Positions 1 to 12,118 of a stretch of DNA of 64,000 nt are shown one piece after another. Position 1 is the first letter of the stretch. Each line of letters opens with the position of its first letter. A program made the position numbers and the translations under genes. The DNA lies in assembly GCA_905221605.1 (NCBI GenBank), contig CAJNDS010002267.1, positions 365,001 through 429,000 on the forward strand, in the 5' to 3' direction. The notes beneath the pieces were generated by a model that had not been told where the DNA came from, searched no databases, and saw only the letters and a program-made list of their open reading frames with translations. This DNA is from Symbiodinium natans. Lineage: Eukaryota > Sar > Dinophyceae > Suessiales > Symbiodiniaceae.

Positions 1-3000
1 TGGCTTGGGCGAAGTAGGCCCCATTGTGATTCTTCACCTCGTTTCGGAGGGGAGGGTTGGGCAGGAGGTCGATTGGCTTGGGGTGGTAGGGTTTAGGGTT
101 TAGGGTTTGGGGTTTAGGGTTTAGGGTTTAGGGTTTAGGGTTCAGGGTTCAGGGTTTAGGGTTTAGGGTTTAGGGTTTAGGGTTTAGGGTTTAAGTACCC
201 CAGCAAGGTACCCCTAATTTCGGAAACCCCTATATCTCGGCAGGGGCTCAGGGGTTTGGGGTTTAGGGGCTTTTTGCTCTACACAGCGAAGAAGCTCGCG
301 GTCACTTGACGCATGACCTCGTCTCATGGCGTCAACAAATCAAATGGCGTTTGCCAGGTGCGACCCCTAAACCCGAAACCCTAAACCCTAAACCCGAAAG
401 CCTACTTAAGCCAATAAGCGCTAACTCACTAGCTCAAAACCTGAAAACGAAACCTACCGAACCCTAGCCTACTGAATCTCGAACCCTAGACCCTATTCAA
501 ACTCTTACAAGGCTGAAACTGACAACCATATACCCCTTGTTGCCCAAACCCTAAACCCTAAACCCTAAACCCTAAACCCTAAACCCTAAACCCTAAACCC
601 TGACCCTGGTTCCCCTCCTCGAGCCGCCTTCTCCTTCTTCCCAACACCCCGCCCCAGGAGCTGCCAGCAAACCCTAAAACTACCCTGTGCTTAAGAACCA
701 CCCCAAAAAATCAATAATAAGAAGAATAAGAATAAGAATTAGAATTAGAATTAGAACTAGAATTAAGAAGAATAAGAATGCCTATACATCACTTATAAGG
801 AAGATGTCTATTTTGTGGAAGGGAGCTCTTAGACAAATAGTAGCAGAAAATCCCAAACGACAGGCCCTCAACCTTAGCACCCAAGGCACGTCGTCGGCAA
901 GCAGCGCGTAGAGCGTGGATTGGGACCCTGGCCAGACATCGATCATTCCTTGGCGGAGGTTTAGGGTTTAGGGTTTAGGGTTTAGGGTTTAGGGTTTAGG
1001 GTTTAGGGTTTAGGGTTTAGGGTTTAGGGCTTAGGGCTTAGGGCTTAGGGCTTAGGGTTTAGGGTTTAGGGTTCAGGGTTTAGGGTTTAGGGTTTAGGTG
1101 CGGATGTCTGCAGACTGTTGCAGGCTACAAAGCGTTCTAGCTAGCCCTAAACCCCAAATAACCTAAATCATGAAACCCTAACTACCCTAAACGCCCTAAA
1201 TACCCTGAACACCCTAAATATCATCAATACCCTTAAACTACCATGTGCTTAAGAACCCCCCAAAAACAACTGCACAAATTCTTCCGTGTAAGAGAAATAT
1301 GGGGATTATTATTCTGTTTTTTTTTTTGGGGGGGGGGTTCTTAAGCAAAAAAAACGTAGCAAATACCTCTAAACCTAAACCCTCAACCCTAAACCCTGAA
1401 CCCCACAGGCCCCACCGAGAGTCGGATGCCGCGCTTCAGGAAGCACTTGAAGCAGCTGGCCTAATTTGGGGCCCAGGGGCTTCTGTTGTTTAGGGTTTAG
1501 GGTTTAGGGTTTAGGGTTTAGGGTTTAGGGTTTAGGCTTTAGGGTTTAGGGTTTAGGGTTTAGGGTTTAGGGTTTAGGGTTTAGGGTTTAGGGTTTAGGG
1601 TTTAGGGTTTAGGGTTCAGGGTTTAGGGTTTACGTGGGGTTTGGGGTCTGGAGCTTGCGGTACGGCGCCCAAACCCTGCTAAGCAACCTAGATGGAAGCC
1701 GAACGCCTCAATCCTAAACCAGAAGCCGTGAACCCCAAAAGATGAACTCTAATGCCGTCACCCTAAACCTCGTCGGAAGTCCTCAAACCCCAAGCCCTAA
1801 AACCCGAAGGGTTTGGGGTTTAGGGTTTAGGGTTTAGGGTTTAGGGTTTAGGGTTTAGGGTTTAGGGTTTAGGGTTCCAGGGTTCCAGGGTTCACCCTTG
1901 ACCCCTAAGCATCCCTGAGTCCCCCTAAAACCCAGTCAAACCCTAAACCCTAAACCCTAAGCCCTAAACCCTAAACCCTAAACCCTAAACCCTAAACTCT
2001 AAACCCTAAACCCTAAACCCTAAACCCAGTCAAGTCGCATAGCAGCCTTCACCCAGAATGTGGCGCTGGGCACGAGTAGCGACGCAGCCTCGGAGGGCTC
2101 CCGGTGGAGGGGCGTTCGGGTTTAGGGTTTAAGGTTTAGGGTTTGGGGTTTGGGGTTTAGGGTTTAGGGTTTAGGGTTTAGGGTTTAGAGTTTAGAGTTT
2201 AGAGTTTAGGGTTTGGGCTTAAGGTTTAGTAGGCTTCTTTCAGGGGCATGGAGGTATCAACTGGGCATCCGGGTACATTAGCCTCAAAACCAAACCACAT
2301 GAACCCTGCCCCCAAACCCTCAAGGCGTGCGCTGCCTACGACTGGGAATTAGGGGCTGGGCTTTAGGGTTCAGGAGTTTGTGTCTTGGGCTGTTTGGGGT
2401 TTCGGGTTTAGGGTTTAGGGTTTCAGGCAGACTTCAACCCTAAACCCCCCCCCCCTAAATCCCCTCAAGCGTGTTATACTCAACAGGAGCGCGAGGGGGC
2501 CTGGATGGACGGAGACGGCGGTAATCCCATGCTTGCCATAGCGCTCCGCGTACTCGCTGGCCCACATCACCTTGATAATGTGGGGGCTTGTGGGCTTGTT
2601 GGGGCAGGCGCGCCCCTGATCCCGTGAGCCTCTAAACCCGGATGAGTGTTTAGGGTTTAGGGTTTTGAAAGGGTTTAGGGTTTAGAAGGACTTGGGGTTT
2701 CAAGCTTAGGGTTTAGGGTTCAGGGAACAGGGTTTAGGGTTAGGGTTAGGGGTAGGGGAGGGGGCTTAGGGGTTGTGGAGGTTTAGGAGCAGACCTACAG
2801 GGTCTCTAGGGGGTCGAGGGTCTTTGGAATTTAGGGCATAGGGTTTCGGGTTCAGGGTTGAGGTTCTGCAACAGTCCAGGGGAAAAAAGAAGCGATTTCT
2901 TGATGAACGGCCCAAGACTGTGACCTAACCGGAGAAAAATGGAAGCAAAACGTTACTGCCAGGAAACACCTTTATTGAATGGATCATGGGGCCATTGGAG

Positions 3001-6000
3001 AATGGTCGCATCTTCTGCCGGCCCCTAAACCCTAAACCCTAAACCCTAAACCCTAAACCCTAAACCCCTAAACCCCTAAACCCCTAAACCCCTAAAACCC
3101 CTAAACAAACCCTAAACCCTAAACCCTAAACCCTAAACCCTAAACCCTAAACCCTAAACCCTAAACCCTAAACCCTAAACCCTAAACCCTAAACCCTAAA
3201 CCCTAAACCCTAAACCCACCCTAAACCCTAAACCCTAAACCCTTTAGGCCTTCAGGTTGACTGGTAGGCAGCGGAATCCAGTCGAAGAGGCGTGCAACCG
3301 CAACAGCTTCGTTCGTGCAGGGGCACTTTGCGGCTCTGGTAGGGGTTTAGGGGTTAGGGTTTAGGACTTGGGGGGTTTAGGGGGTAGGGTTTAGGACTTG
3401 GGGGGTTTAGGGGTTAGGGTTTAGGACTTGGGGGGTGGGGGGCTTAAAGGTGTCAGGTTTATAGCTGTGCGAGGAGTCAGGCAGTGGCTTGACTCAGGAT
3501 ATTAAGGCTTAAGGCTTCGGATTTGGGGCTTTAGGGCTTAGGGCTCAAGGTTTCGAGGGTTTAGGGTTTAGGGTTTAGGGTTTAGGGTTTAGGGTTTAGG
3601 GTTTAGGGTTTAGGGTTTAGGGTTTAGGGTTTAGGGTTTAGGGTTTAGGGTTTAGGGCTAGGGTTTAGGGTAGACTGAGCCCATACTGCCGCCATCTCGC
3701 GTTCGCCAGCATGGACTGGGTCATGGCCACTTCACAGTCGTACTTCCGCGTGATCCAATTCCAATCCTGGTTTGGGGTTTAGGGTTTAGGGTTTAGGGTT
3801 TAGGGTTTAGGGTTTAGGGTTTAGGGTTTAGGGTTTAGGGTTTAGGGTTTAGGGTTTAGGGTTTAGGGTTTAGGGTTTAGAGGTTAGGGTTTAGGGTTTA
3901 GGGTTTAGGATTTAGGGTTTAGGGTTTTGGGTTTAGGGTTTTGGGTTTTGGGTTTAGGGTTTTGGGTCATCCATGAGCCCCAAGACACCCGCAGATCCGT
4001 TTTACCCCGCCGGTAAAACCTACAAGTTCACATTTCCTAAACCAAGCCCTAAGCCCCTGAAACCCTGACCCACGTGCATCGAACCCTAAACCCCAAACCC
4101 TAACCCTAAACCCTAAACCCTAAACCCTAAACCCTAAACCCTAAACCCTAAACCCTAAACCCCAAACCCTAAACCCTAAACCCCAGCCCCTCAGCCCTAA
4201 ACAGGCCTCTCGGGCCCCAAGCTCTAACACGAGAGTCCTCCCAATCGATCTGCCCCAGAGTTCGCTGGGTCGCAGTGGAGTAGTGGAGGGCGCCTGTTTC
4301 GATGCTTCCGAGATGCGCCGTCAGGTTTAGGGTTTAGGGTTTAGGGTTTTTAGGGTTTAGGGTTTAGGGTTTAGCGTTAAGGGTTTGGGGGTTTAGGGTA
4401 AATTCTGGAACCCCAAGCCTCAACCCCAAAACTCCTAAAGCCGAAACCCCAACCCCACGAATCAGAAAAGACCCCCCCCCCCCCGCCCTGCACTTGAAAT
4501 TCCCGAGGCCTTAGAAGAACTGAGAAGCACCAAAGCCACCTCTAAACCCTCAACCCTCACCCCTCTACGCCTCGACCCTCACCCCTCGACTGTAAACCCT
4601 AAACCCTAAACCCTAAATCCCAAACCCTAAACGACGTCCGAGGCACTGGAAGTCAGCACCACGCGGCTGGGCGCCGATCTCATGAGAAGCGGCGTTAGGA
4701 GCCGCGTGAAGAGCACTGCCCTGGGCTTGGCAGGAGGTAGGGTTTAGGGTGTAGGGTTTAGGGTTGAGGGTTGAGGGTTGAAGGTTCAGGGTTTAGGGTT
4801 GAGGGTTGAGGGATGAGGGTTGAGGGTTGAAGGTTCAGGGTTTAGGGTACCCCATGGCTCAGGGGACTCTGCCTTAAGAATCCCGGAGGTTGTTCCCTTG
4901 GGTTTGGGGATCCTTTCTCAAGAAGATAAGTAAGAGCCATATAAGGAGTATAGTGCGTGAAACCTTGAGGGGCACAACCTTAAGGGTACGAGTCTTACCC
5001 TCTTGAATGGCAACACGACTGCTCGGAGGTTCATGGCACTTATTCACCAATTATGTCTGTGCTTGTCACCCACTTTTTGAGCCCCTTAAGTGTCCAAATA
5101 TGGTCATAATTTGGTTTGTAAGTACAGCTATAGTTGGTTAATCAATAGGTACCATGAACTTTCAAGTGCATGACATCGAGCTAGGGTGGGATCAAGGGTT
5201 AGGGCACATCGCAGGAGCAAGCAGCATCGAACAAACTGTTGCAGCTTTCAGCAAACTCAGAAACCTTGTAGCCCAGCAACCATGCAAGGGCACCATTGTT
5301 TAGGGTTGGTTACTGTCTAAGGGAACCTTGAACCAAAAAAGGGCAAAAGGGCCCCACTGGGCTGCCCAAGGAAACGATGCCGCGGCCTCAGCCCCTAAAC
5401 ACTAAACCCTAAACCCTAAACCCTAAACCCTAAACCCTAAACCCTAAACCCTAAACCCCCCCAAACCCCCCCAAACCCCCAAACCCCGAACCAAAATCGC
5501 AGGGGCTCCCCAAGTGGTTCACGCCCATGTGCCACTCAAGGCCCTGCTTGGTGCAGGCGTGAGGGTGGTTGTACCTTAGGTGAGAGGAGTTTAGGGTTTA
5601 GGGTTTAAGGTTTAGGGTTTGGGCTTTAGGGTTTAGGGTCTAGGGTTTAGGGTTTAGGGTTTAGGGTTTAGGGTTTCTGGCTGGGGGTGGAGAGGCTTCT
5701 GGGTGTCCCCGAAACCCTTCCTACAGATCCCCCAGCCCACGTACCTGAAGGGGCTTGATGACAACAATAACTCTCTAAAGAGAAGTAGGTCTTGGAACCC
5801 GAAACCCGAAACCCTAAACCCTCTATACACCCTACTCCAAGACACGTCCCAGCGTTGTTCACCAGGTAGTTCAACTTCGGCGCCGAGGACAGAAGGTCCT
5901 GTAAAGAAGCCAGAAACCCTTTCGGGTTTAGGGTTTAGGGTTTAGGGTTTGGGGTTCAGGGTTTAGGGTTTAGGGTTTAGGGCTCAGTGCGAAGGGTGTT

Positions 6001-9000
6001 GAAGGTCTTGGGTTCAGGGTTCAGGGTTTAGGGTTGAGGGTTTAGGCGATAGGGTTTAGGGTTTAGGGTTTAGGGTTTAGGGCTTAGGGCTTAGGGCTTA
6101 GGGCTTAGGGCTTAGGGCTTAGGGCTTAGGGCTTAGGGTTTAAGGCCTTAGGGCTTCAACCCTGAACTGTCCTTAGCCGCCGCCTTCACAGTGGCCAGGT
6201 CGGAGAAATCTACCTCAGCTTTTTGCGGCGTACGGCCTGCCAAACTCACGGGCTCCCCTACTAAACCCCCTCTGTTTAGGGTTTAGGGTTTAGGGTTTAG
6301 GGTTTGGGGTTTAGGGTTTTGGGTTTTGGGTTTTGGGGTTATACTACCCCCCTAGGTTCCCCCCATCACCTAGGGCTAGGCCAAATTAAGGTTGCTTAAG
6401 GGGGGAACCTAGGGGGGGTAGTATAGAGGGGGGGGGGGGGTAGTAGGGCCCCCAAACCCTAGGATCCAACACCCTGACAAACAGGAAAAGCCCCCAACCC
6501 CCAGACTCTACAAGCCTAAACCCTTAATCCTAAACCCTGAACCCTAAACCCTAAGCCAAGACCCTAACCCCGAACCCGACACAAGAACAAACACAAAATA
6601 TCGGGGCCTTCATGATTAAACGAGTTTTTTTTTTGAGGGGGGTGGGGGGGCGTATTATAATTAATAAAGGGACCATGAGGGGATGCCATGAGTAACTATT
6701 CCGGTCGTAGAGTAGAACAGTCGGATTGGTGCCCTTGAGCACCAGCCCTGAACCCTACACTCTTTCTGGGGCTCTCGGGACTCGATTTGGGGTTTAGGGT
6801 TTAGGGTCTAGGGTTTAGGGTTTAGGGTTTAGGGTTTAGGGTTTCCCCTGAACCCTAACTCCCCTCAGACAGCACCACAAACCATGCTTTAGGGTCGAAG
6901 ACGTAGACCCTAAGCCCTAAACCCCTAAACCCCTAAAGCCCTTAAAGCCCTAAAGACCTTAAAGCCCTTAAAGCCCTTAAAGCTCTTAGAGCCATTAAAG
7001 CCCTTAAAGCCCTTAAAGCCCTTAAAGCCCTTAAAGCCCTAAACCCTAAACCCCAAATCCTAAACCCTAAACCCTAAACCCGAAGCCCTAAACCCCAAAA
7101 CCAGCTTTCTTAGGCTTCATGGGCTTTCCAGAGATCAGGGCGATCTTGAGGCTATCAGGGCTTTAAGATTTGGGGGCTGTAGGGCTTCAAGTTTGTTTGG
7201 GGTTTGGGGCCCAGGCCTTAGGGCTTAGGGCTTGAGGCTTGGGGCTTGGGGCTTGGGGCTTGGGGTTTGGGGTTTGGGGTTTGGGATTTGGGGTTTTAGG
7301 ACTTCAGGGTTTCGGGCTTAGTCAAAGTGAGGCCAGGCGCGTGAAGCACGCGGGCTCCGGCGCCCAATTCCTGCGGCTTGTGCAACTTGCCCCCCCCCCC
7401 CCCCCCAGCACAACCTAAGTTTAGGGTTCAGGGTTTAGGGTTTGGAGTTTGGGGTTTGTGGTTTACCTCCCCCTCGGATAGGGGCCTTAGTACTGAGAAC
7501 CGGGTTTTCGGGATTGGGGTTTAGGGTTTAGGGTTCAGGGGAATTAGAACAGGGTTTTGGGGTTATTGTAGCATAATTATAAAATTATAAAGAAACCGTA
7601 GCGAAAACAATTAGTAATCATGCCGACCCTGTATTGTGCGAGGGACAAAGGGCCACCACTGGGCGTCCAGGGCAACATCCTACCTATGGGCTCTGGCAAA
7701 TGTAGGGTTGAGGGTGTAGCCCTAATCCCTAAACCCTAAACCCATCCGTAATCCCCCAAGCCCTAAACGACAGGGTTCCGAACTGACCCAAATCACTTTC
7801 TGAAGCAGCAGCCCTAGATCCGTTCAGACACCGTCAAACCTCTAACACTTGAAGTTTATTTAAGTTTCGGGTTTAGGGTTCAGAGACCTGTAGTGCAGAA
7901 CAAGAACGTGCTTGAACGTGAAAATGCGTCATTGTTCCCAGGAAGGGACCCACCTTTAAACACCAAACCTCAAAATCCCAACCCCAAATCCCACACCCTA
8001 AACTTAAACCCAAGACCCTAAACCCCCACAAAAAAGTGAAAAGTGAAAAATAAAATAAAAGAACTCTGAGGGAGGGGTCCTTGGCCAGCCCCTCCAGCTT
8101 TGCTATGTCACGGCCCGCGAGGTAGACCGTACCTGCACCATTGTTGGGTCACTATGTTAAAATGATCATGTTTGTTCCTTACTGGGTTTAAGCATTCATA
8201 ACAGAATGTAAACGTTTTGTTCCTTCTTGGGTTTACGTATTCATAACAATGTAGTTTTTGTTGGTTCCTTGTTGGGTTTAAGTATTCATGAACATGTAAC
8301 ATGTAGGTAAGGGTACCGTGAAAAGGCTCAGCAGATCCCAGGGCTCAGGGGCCAAGCCTCCGGATTTCTGCAAGATAAGGGCCCTGTTAGGGTTTAGAGC
8401 CTGAGGGGTGTTGGGTGTTTGGGTTTAGGGTTTAGGGTTTAGGGCTTAGGGTTTAGGGTTTTGGGTTTTGGGTTTAGAGTTTAGAGTTTAGGGGTTAGGG
8501 TTTCGGGTTTAGGGTTTAAGACATGACACAGACTGAAAAGTGCCCCCGTCATCCAGTGATGGTTCATGTTGGGGCACAGCGCTGCCGGACAAGCTGGGTC
8601 GAGACCTTTGGCAGCGCGAAGGCTTGCGTTCAGGGCTGATGGCACGGGCGGTCCCCAGGTTTTCCGGCCCTAAACCCTAAACCCTAAACCCTAGCACCCC
8701 TGACCCTTCGGAGCTTTGAACCCACCATTGTTGGGTTCCCACTTAAGAATGATCATGTCTTTTCTGATTGGGTTCAAGTAATCACAAACATGTAAAAATG
8801 ACTTTCAACAATGACCCAGACAAAGCCTTAAAACCTCACGCCCTCTACCCTGAAACCCTGAAACCCTGAAACCCTAAACCCTAAACCCTAAACCCTAAAT
8901 CCTAAACCCTAAACCCTAAACCCTAAACCCTAAACCTAAGACCACTAAGCCCTGAAACCCAACCACCTTCACCTCACGGACGTCTTCAGCCACAGCGGCG

Positions 9001-11186
9001 CAGCGTCCGATTCCGCTGCTGGCGCCGGTGACGACCGCCTCGCCGCGAGGGCTTCGGGGTTGAAGGCTTAGGGCTTAGGTTTACGGTTTAGGGTTTAGGG
9101 TTTAAGGTTTAGGGTTTAGGGTTTAGGGTTTAGGGTCTAGGGCCTAAAGGTTGAAGGCTTTAGGGTTTTTAGGGGGTTGAGGGCTTGAGGGTTTGGGGGC
9201 CATTTGGGGGGTTAGGGTTTCGAGCTGAGGGCTTCATTGGGGATATCCTTGCCGTTGGTGCCAGTACGCACAGGAAAGGCTGAAGACCTGACGATGATGG
9301 ATCTCTATAGCTGGACATCTGCAGCATTTAGAAAGGTTTAGTAGCCCGGTGACCACGCTATAGTAAGGGTACCCTTGTAAGGGAACCTTGAACCAAACAA
9401 AAGGGAAAGGGTACCCCTGGGCTACGAAGAGAACGGAGTACCTGGAGCTTAGACCTTAAACCCAAAACCCCTAAAACCCTAAACCTAAAGCCACTCAACC
9501 CCCAAACCCTTGAAGCCCAAAAGCCCCAAACCTTTAAACCCTTAAACCCTAAAAGCCTCAACCACTAAACCTCTAAACCCCTAACCCTCTACAGTGGCGT
9601 CGGCTCCTGTCCCCTAGGCAACATGCATGCGGGGCCTACCTGGTCAGCTTTCCAAACTATGGCCCCTTGAGGCAACCCAAACTCACATGGCAAGTTCTCT
9701 AAATTCGGTCCGTTTTTGGGGTCCCCTTTCTGGTACAGAAACATAACCCCAAGAAAGAACTAGTTTCGAGAACTACCCATTTTGGGGCTTTGTTCAGCCC
9801 TAAAGCCCCCAACAGGAAGTTCAACTTCTAAGGTCTTTGAGGGGCCTTGAAAGTTTCTAGGCAGAAGCCTCTCTGCTGCTGGCCCCCAGAGATTCGCGTT
9901 GTTCGGCAGGGGGGGCGGGAGGGGAGAGCAGGGTTTGCATCGAAGGCTGGAGGACTTGGGGCGACAGCGCTGCTTAAGGTTTCAGGGCTCAAGGTTCAGG
10001 GCTTGAGGGCTAAGAAGGGCCTGGGCTTAAGGGCTTAAGGGCTCAGGGGGGGGCTTAAGGGCTTAAGGGCTTAAGGGGCTTGAGGGGGCTTAAGGGGCTT
10101 AGGGGGAACCTAAAGGGGGCTTAAGGGCTTCCCAAGCTACAAGCCCGGAAGGTTCCCACTGAGGTCTGGCTGAGCCGGTGGCCACATGGCCGGACAAGTC
10201 CTTTGACAAGTCTGCCTCCTGAGTGCGGCGGTTTAGGGCTTAGGGATGTTTGGGGTTTAGGGTTTGGGGTTTAGGGTTTAGGGTTCCGAGTGGTTTTGGT
10301 TGGGACGTTCCCCTGATATTCACAGTAACTACTAGGGATTATAGTACCCCTGCTATCCCTCCTAAGGACTGCGAGTAGAAGGAGAAAACCCAAGCTTGGG
10401 GATTTAGATCTTAGGGTTTGCAGGGTCTCGGCATGAGCGCCGGATTAGGATTGCGTTTCATCAACGCCCGCGCCTGCGATGCATCCTGGGCGACTTGCAA
10501 GTATCGGTTTAGGGTTTAGGGTTTAGGGTTTAAGGTTTAGGGCTTAGGGTTTAGGGTTTAGGGTTTAGGGTTTAGGGTTTTGGGTTTATCCTCTTTGCGG
10601 CCTCTTCCCTAAACTCCACGCCTTAAACCCGAATTCCAAAACACTCCACCCAAACCCTAAGCCCTAAACCGGGGCGCTACCTCTGCAACGATGAACCTGC
10701 AACCCTGTTTGCCTCTTCAACCATGCAAGCCCAATCCCGAAACCCCTGTAAATCCGAAACCCCAGGCCCCCCTAAACCCTAAACCCTAAACCCTAAACCC
10801 TAAACCCCAAACCCTAAACCCCAAACCCTAAACCCGAAACCCCAAACCCCTAAACCCTAAACCCTAAACCCTCAAGATCCCAAAACCTAGAAGCTTCGGG
10901 TTAGGAATCAACAAACCTCAACCCGAAACCCTGAACTTAAAGAGCCCTTAAGGGGGTTTGGGGTTTTAGGGTTTAGGGTTTAGGGTGAAGGGTGAAGGGT
11001 GAAGGGTGTAGGGTTGAGGGTTTAGGGCTTAGGGCTTAGGGTTTAGGGTTTAGGGTTTACCCCCATGCACCCCCCTCCCTTAAGGGCCCCAGAGTAAACC
11101 CTAAACCCCAAACCCTAAACCTCAGAAAGAGCTTCCGTGCAGTAGCGGAGGTTGTTCCGAAAATCGAAGGTCGCCATAGGGCCCAT
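1..11186 (-). CDS. Short-chain dehydrogenase/reductase (SDR), multi-exon, 3' end outside window
   Basis: NAD(P)-dependent oxidoreductase fold; the substrate is unknown. Seen: exons joining in phase at 11121-11186 (start ATG, MGPMATFDF), 10441-10485, 10183-10218, 8982-9038, 7350-7370, 7102-7144, 6172-6236, 5846-5898, 5708-5744, 5509-5546, 4647-4720, 4229-4293, 3701-3766, 2501-2570 and 2053-2088, about 257 residues. Weaker exons lie near 1650-1675, 890-948 (GSQSTLYALLADD), 606-650 and 1-37 (NGAYFAQA). Landmarks: dinucleotide motif TGASSGIG (about residues 53-60), VDFSDLATVK, LNYLVNNAG, GLEWHMGVNHLG, RVVLTSS, and ITAVSVHPG. Donors are GT, GC and GA; acceptors are AG. The catalytic YxxxK position reads MTQSM (about residues 215-219), so classical catalysis is doubtful. 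Order and motifs resemble retinol-dehydrogenase/WWOX-type SDRs. Introns are mostly TTTAGGG/CCCTAAA arrays. The family is secure, single splice sites less so. Confidence 0.85.
3022..3243. repeat. CCCTAAA array, about 220 bp
   Basis: Almost pure CCCTAAA with a few CCCCTAAA units, in an intron of the SDR gene. Neighbouring arrays at 3552-3660 and 3773-3960 have the opposite orientation. Confidence 0.95.
3701..3766 (-). CDS. SDR exon carrying the altered catalytic motif
   Basis: This 22-codon exon reads KYDCEVAMTQSMLAN at its end. Joined to the exon at 2501-2570 through a GC donor it gives SMLAN-VMWASEYAERYG, which lines up with the SDR pattern Y.QSKLANvl.a.ELa. The active-site Tyr and Lys positions are both ATG (Met). 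The flanking residues are well kept, so the alignment is not in doubt. Whether the protein is a pseudoenzyme is inference. Confidence 0.8.
4850..5010 (-). repeat. Dispersed repeat family, copy 1
   Basis: The reverse complement resembles 25515-25665 and 19500-19660. Shared blocks include CTCGTACC, ATACTCCTTATATGG and TCCCCAAACCCAAGGG. The three copies are diverged and lie in introns. No coding content. Confidence 0.6.
5318..5375. repeat. Second dispersed repeat, shared with 9378-9430
   Basis: TAAGGGAACCTTGAACCAAA occurs exactly at 5318-5337 and 9378-9397. It is followed in both by a GGG-rich stretch ending CTGGGCT. Looser relatives are near 30838-30880 and 35740-35830. Confidence 0.6.
6340..6425. 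repeat. 25-bp inverted repeat, hairpin or MITE relic
   Basis: TATACTACCCCCCTAGGTTC onward at 6340-6364 is matched by its reverse complement at 6400-6425 with one extra G. The loop is 35 nt. It lies in an SDR intron. Confidence 0.7.
8982..9038 (-). CDS. SDR exon with Rossmann glycine motif
   Basis: Nineteen codons, AVVTGASSGIGRCAAVAED, begin after an AG acceptor and end before a GT donor (GTCCGT). The preceding exon (10183-10218) ends LSGHV at a GC donor, giving LSGHV-AVVTGASSGIG, the usual start of the SDR core. This exon anchors the reading of the whole gene. Confidence 0.9.
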
Positions 11187-12118
11187 GGCGTGCAAGGAGA
11201 CGATTCTTAGGCTACGCCTTAAGAACCCAAAAGATCACCGACTTAGGGTTTAGGGTTTAGGGTTTGGGGTTTAGGGTTTGGGGTTTAGGGTTTAGGGTTC
11301 AGGGTGTAGGGTGTAGGGTTTAGGGTTTAGGGTGTAGGGTGTAGGGTGTAGGGTGGAGGGTTTAGGGTTTAGGGTTTGGCGTCTTCTGATTCAGCGTCTT
11401 ATAAGCGCTTTCAAAGCAACCACCTGCAAGACACATGGGTAAAGAGATGCTACTTGCAAGTTCCAATTTGCCGAGTTAGGGCTTAGGCTTTGGGTTCCGG
11501 GCTTAGGGGCTTAGGGGCTTAGGGTTCAGGGTTTAGGGTTCAGGGTTTAGGGTTTAGGGTTTAGGATTTAGGGCTCTGAGGGCTCAGGGTTCAGCAGCTC
11601 AGAAGTGTAGGAAATGAGGGCTGTATGGGCATTGGGAGGGGGCTTGGGGTGAAAGAACGGAACGCTTGAGACATGCGGACCAAGAGCTGCTTCCACCGGC
11701 CACTGACTGAAGATCGACGAGTGGACCCATAAAACTGGAGTTTAGGGTATGTAGGGTTTAGGGTTGAGGGCTTAACGGCTTCTGCAGCCCATACAGCCCT
11801 AAACCCTAAACCCTAAACCCTGGAAATGTTGGAAGGACGACAGACAGAACTGTTCAGGAGACTTGGGAATGGCAGATTCGACATTTAGCAACAGGCCATG
11901 TCTCAATTCATCAACGCAGCGTCACAGCAGAAGAGCAGGGGGTATCGAAGCACCGTCCTAAGACCCCCCTTCCCCCCACTCAAGTTCTGTTGATCAGGAA
12001 CTTGGAACACAGGGACCCAGAACGCGACAAGGAACCCTAAGCACTCTCCTCTAGTCCTCGGCCCTACACCCTAAACCCTAAACTCTAAACCCGGAAACCT
12101 AAACCCTAAACCCTAAAC

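Noticed and set aside
5318-5340. CTTGAACCAAAA as a reverse spliced-leader relic
   Set aside because: It differs from the leader complement at an internal base and beyond it, and recurs as part of a dispersed repeat, so chance similarity is more likely.
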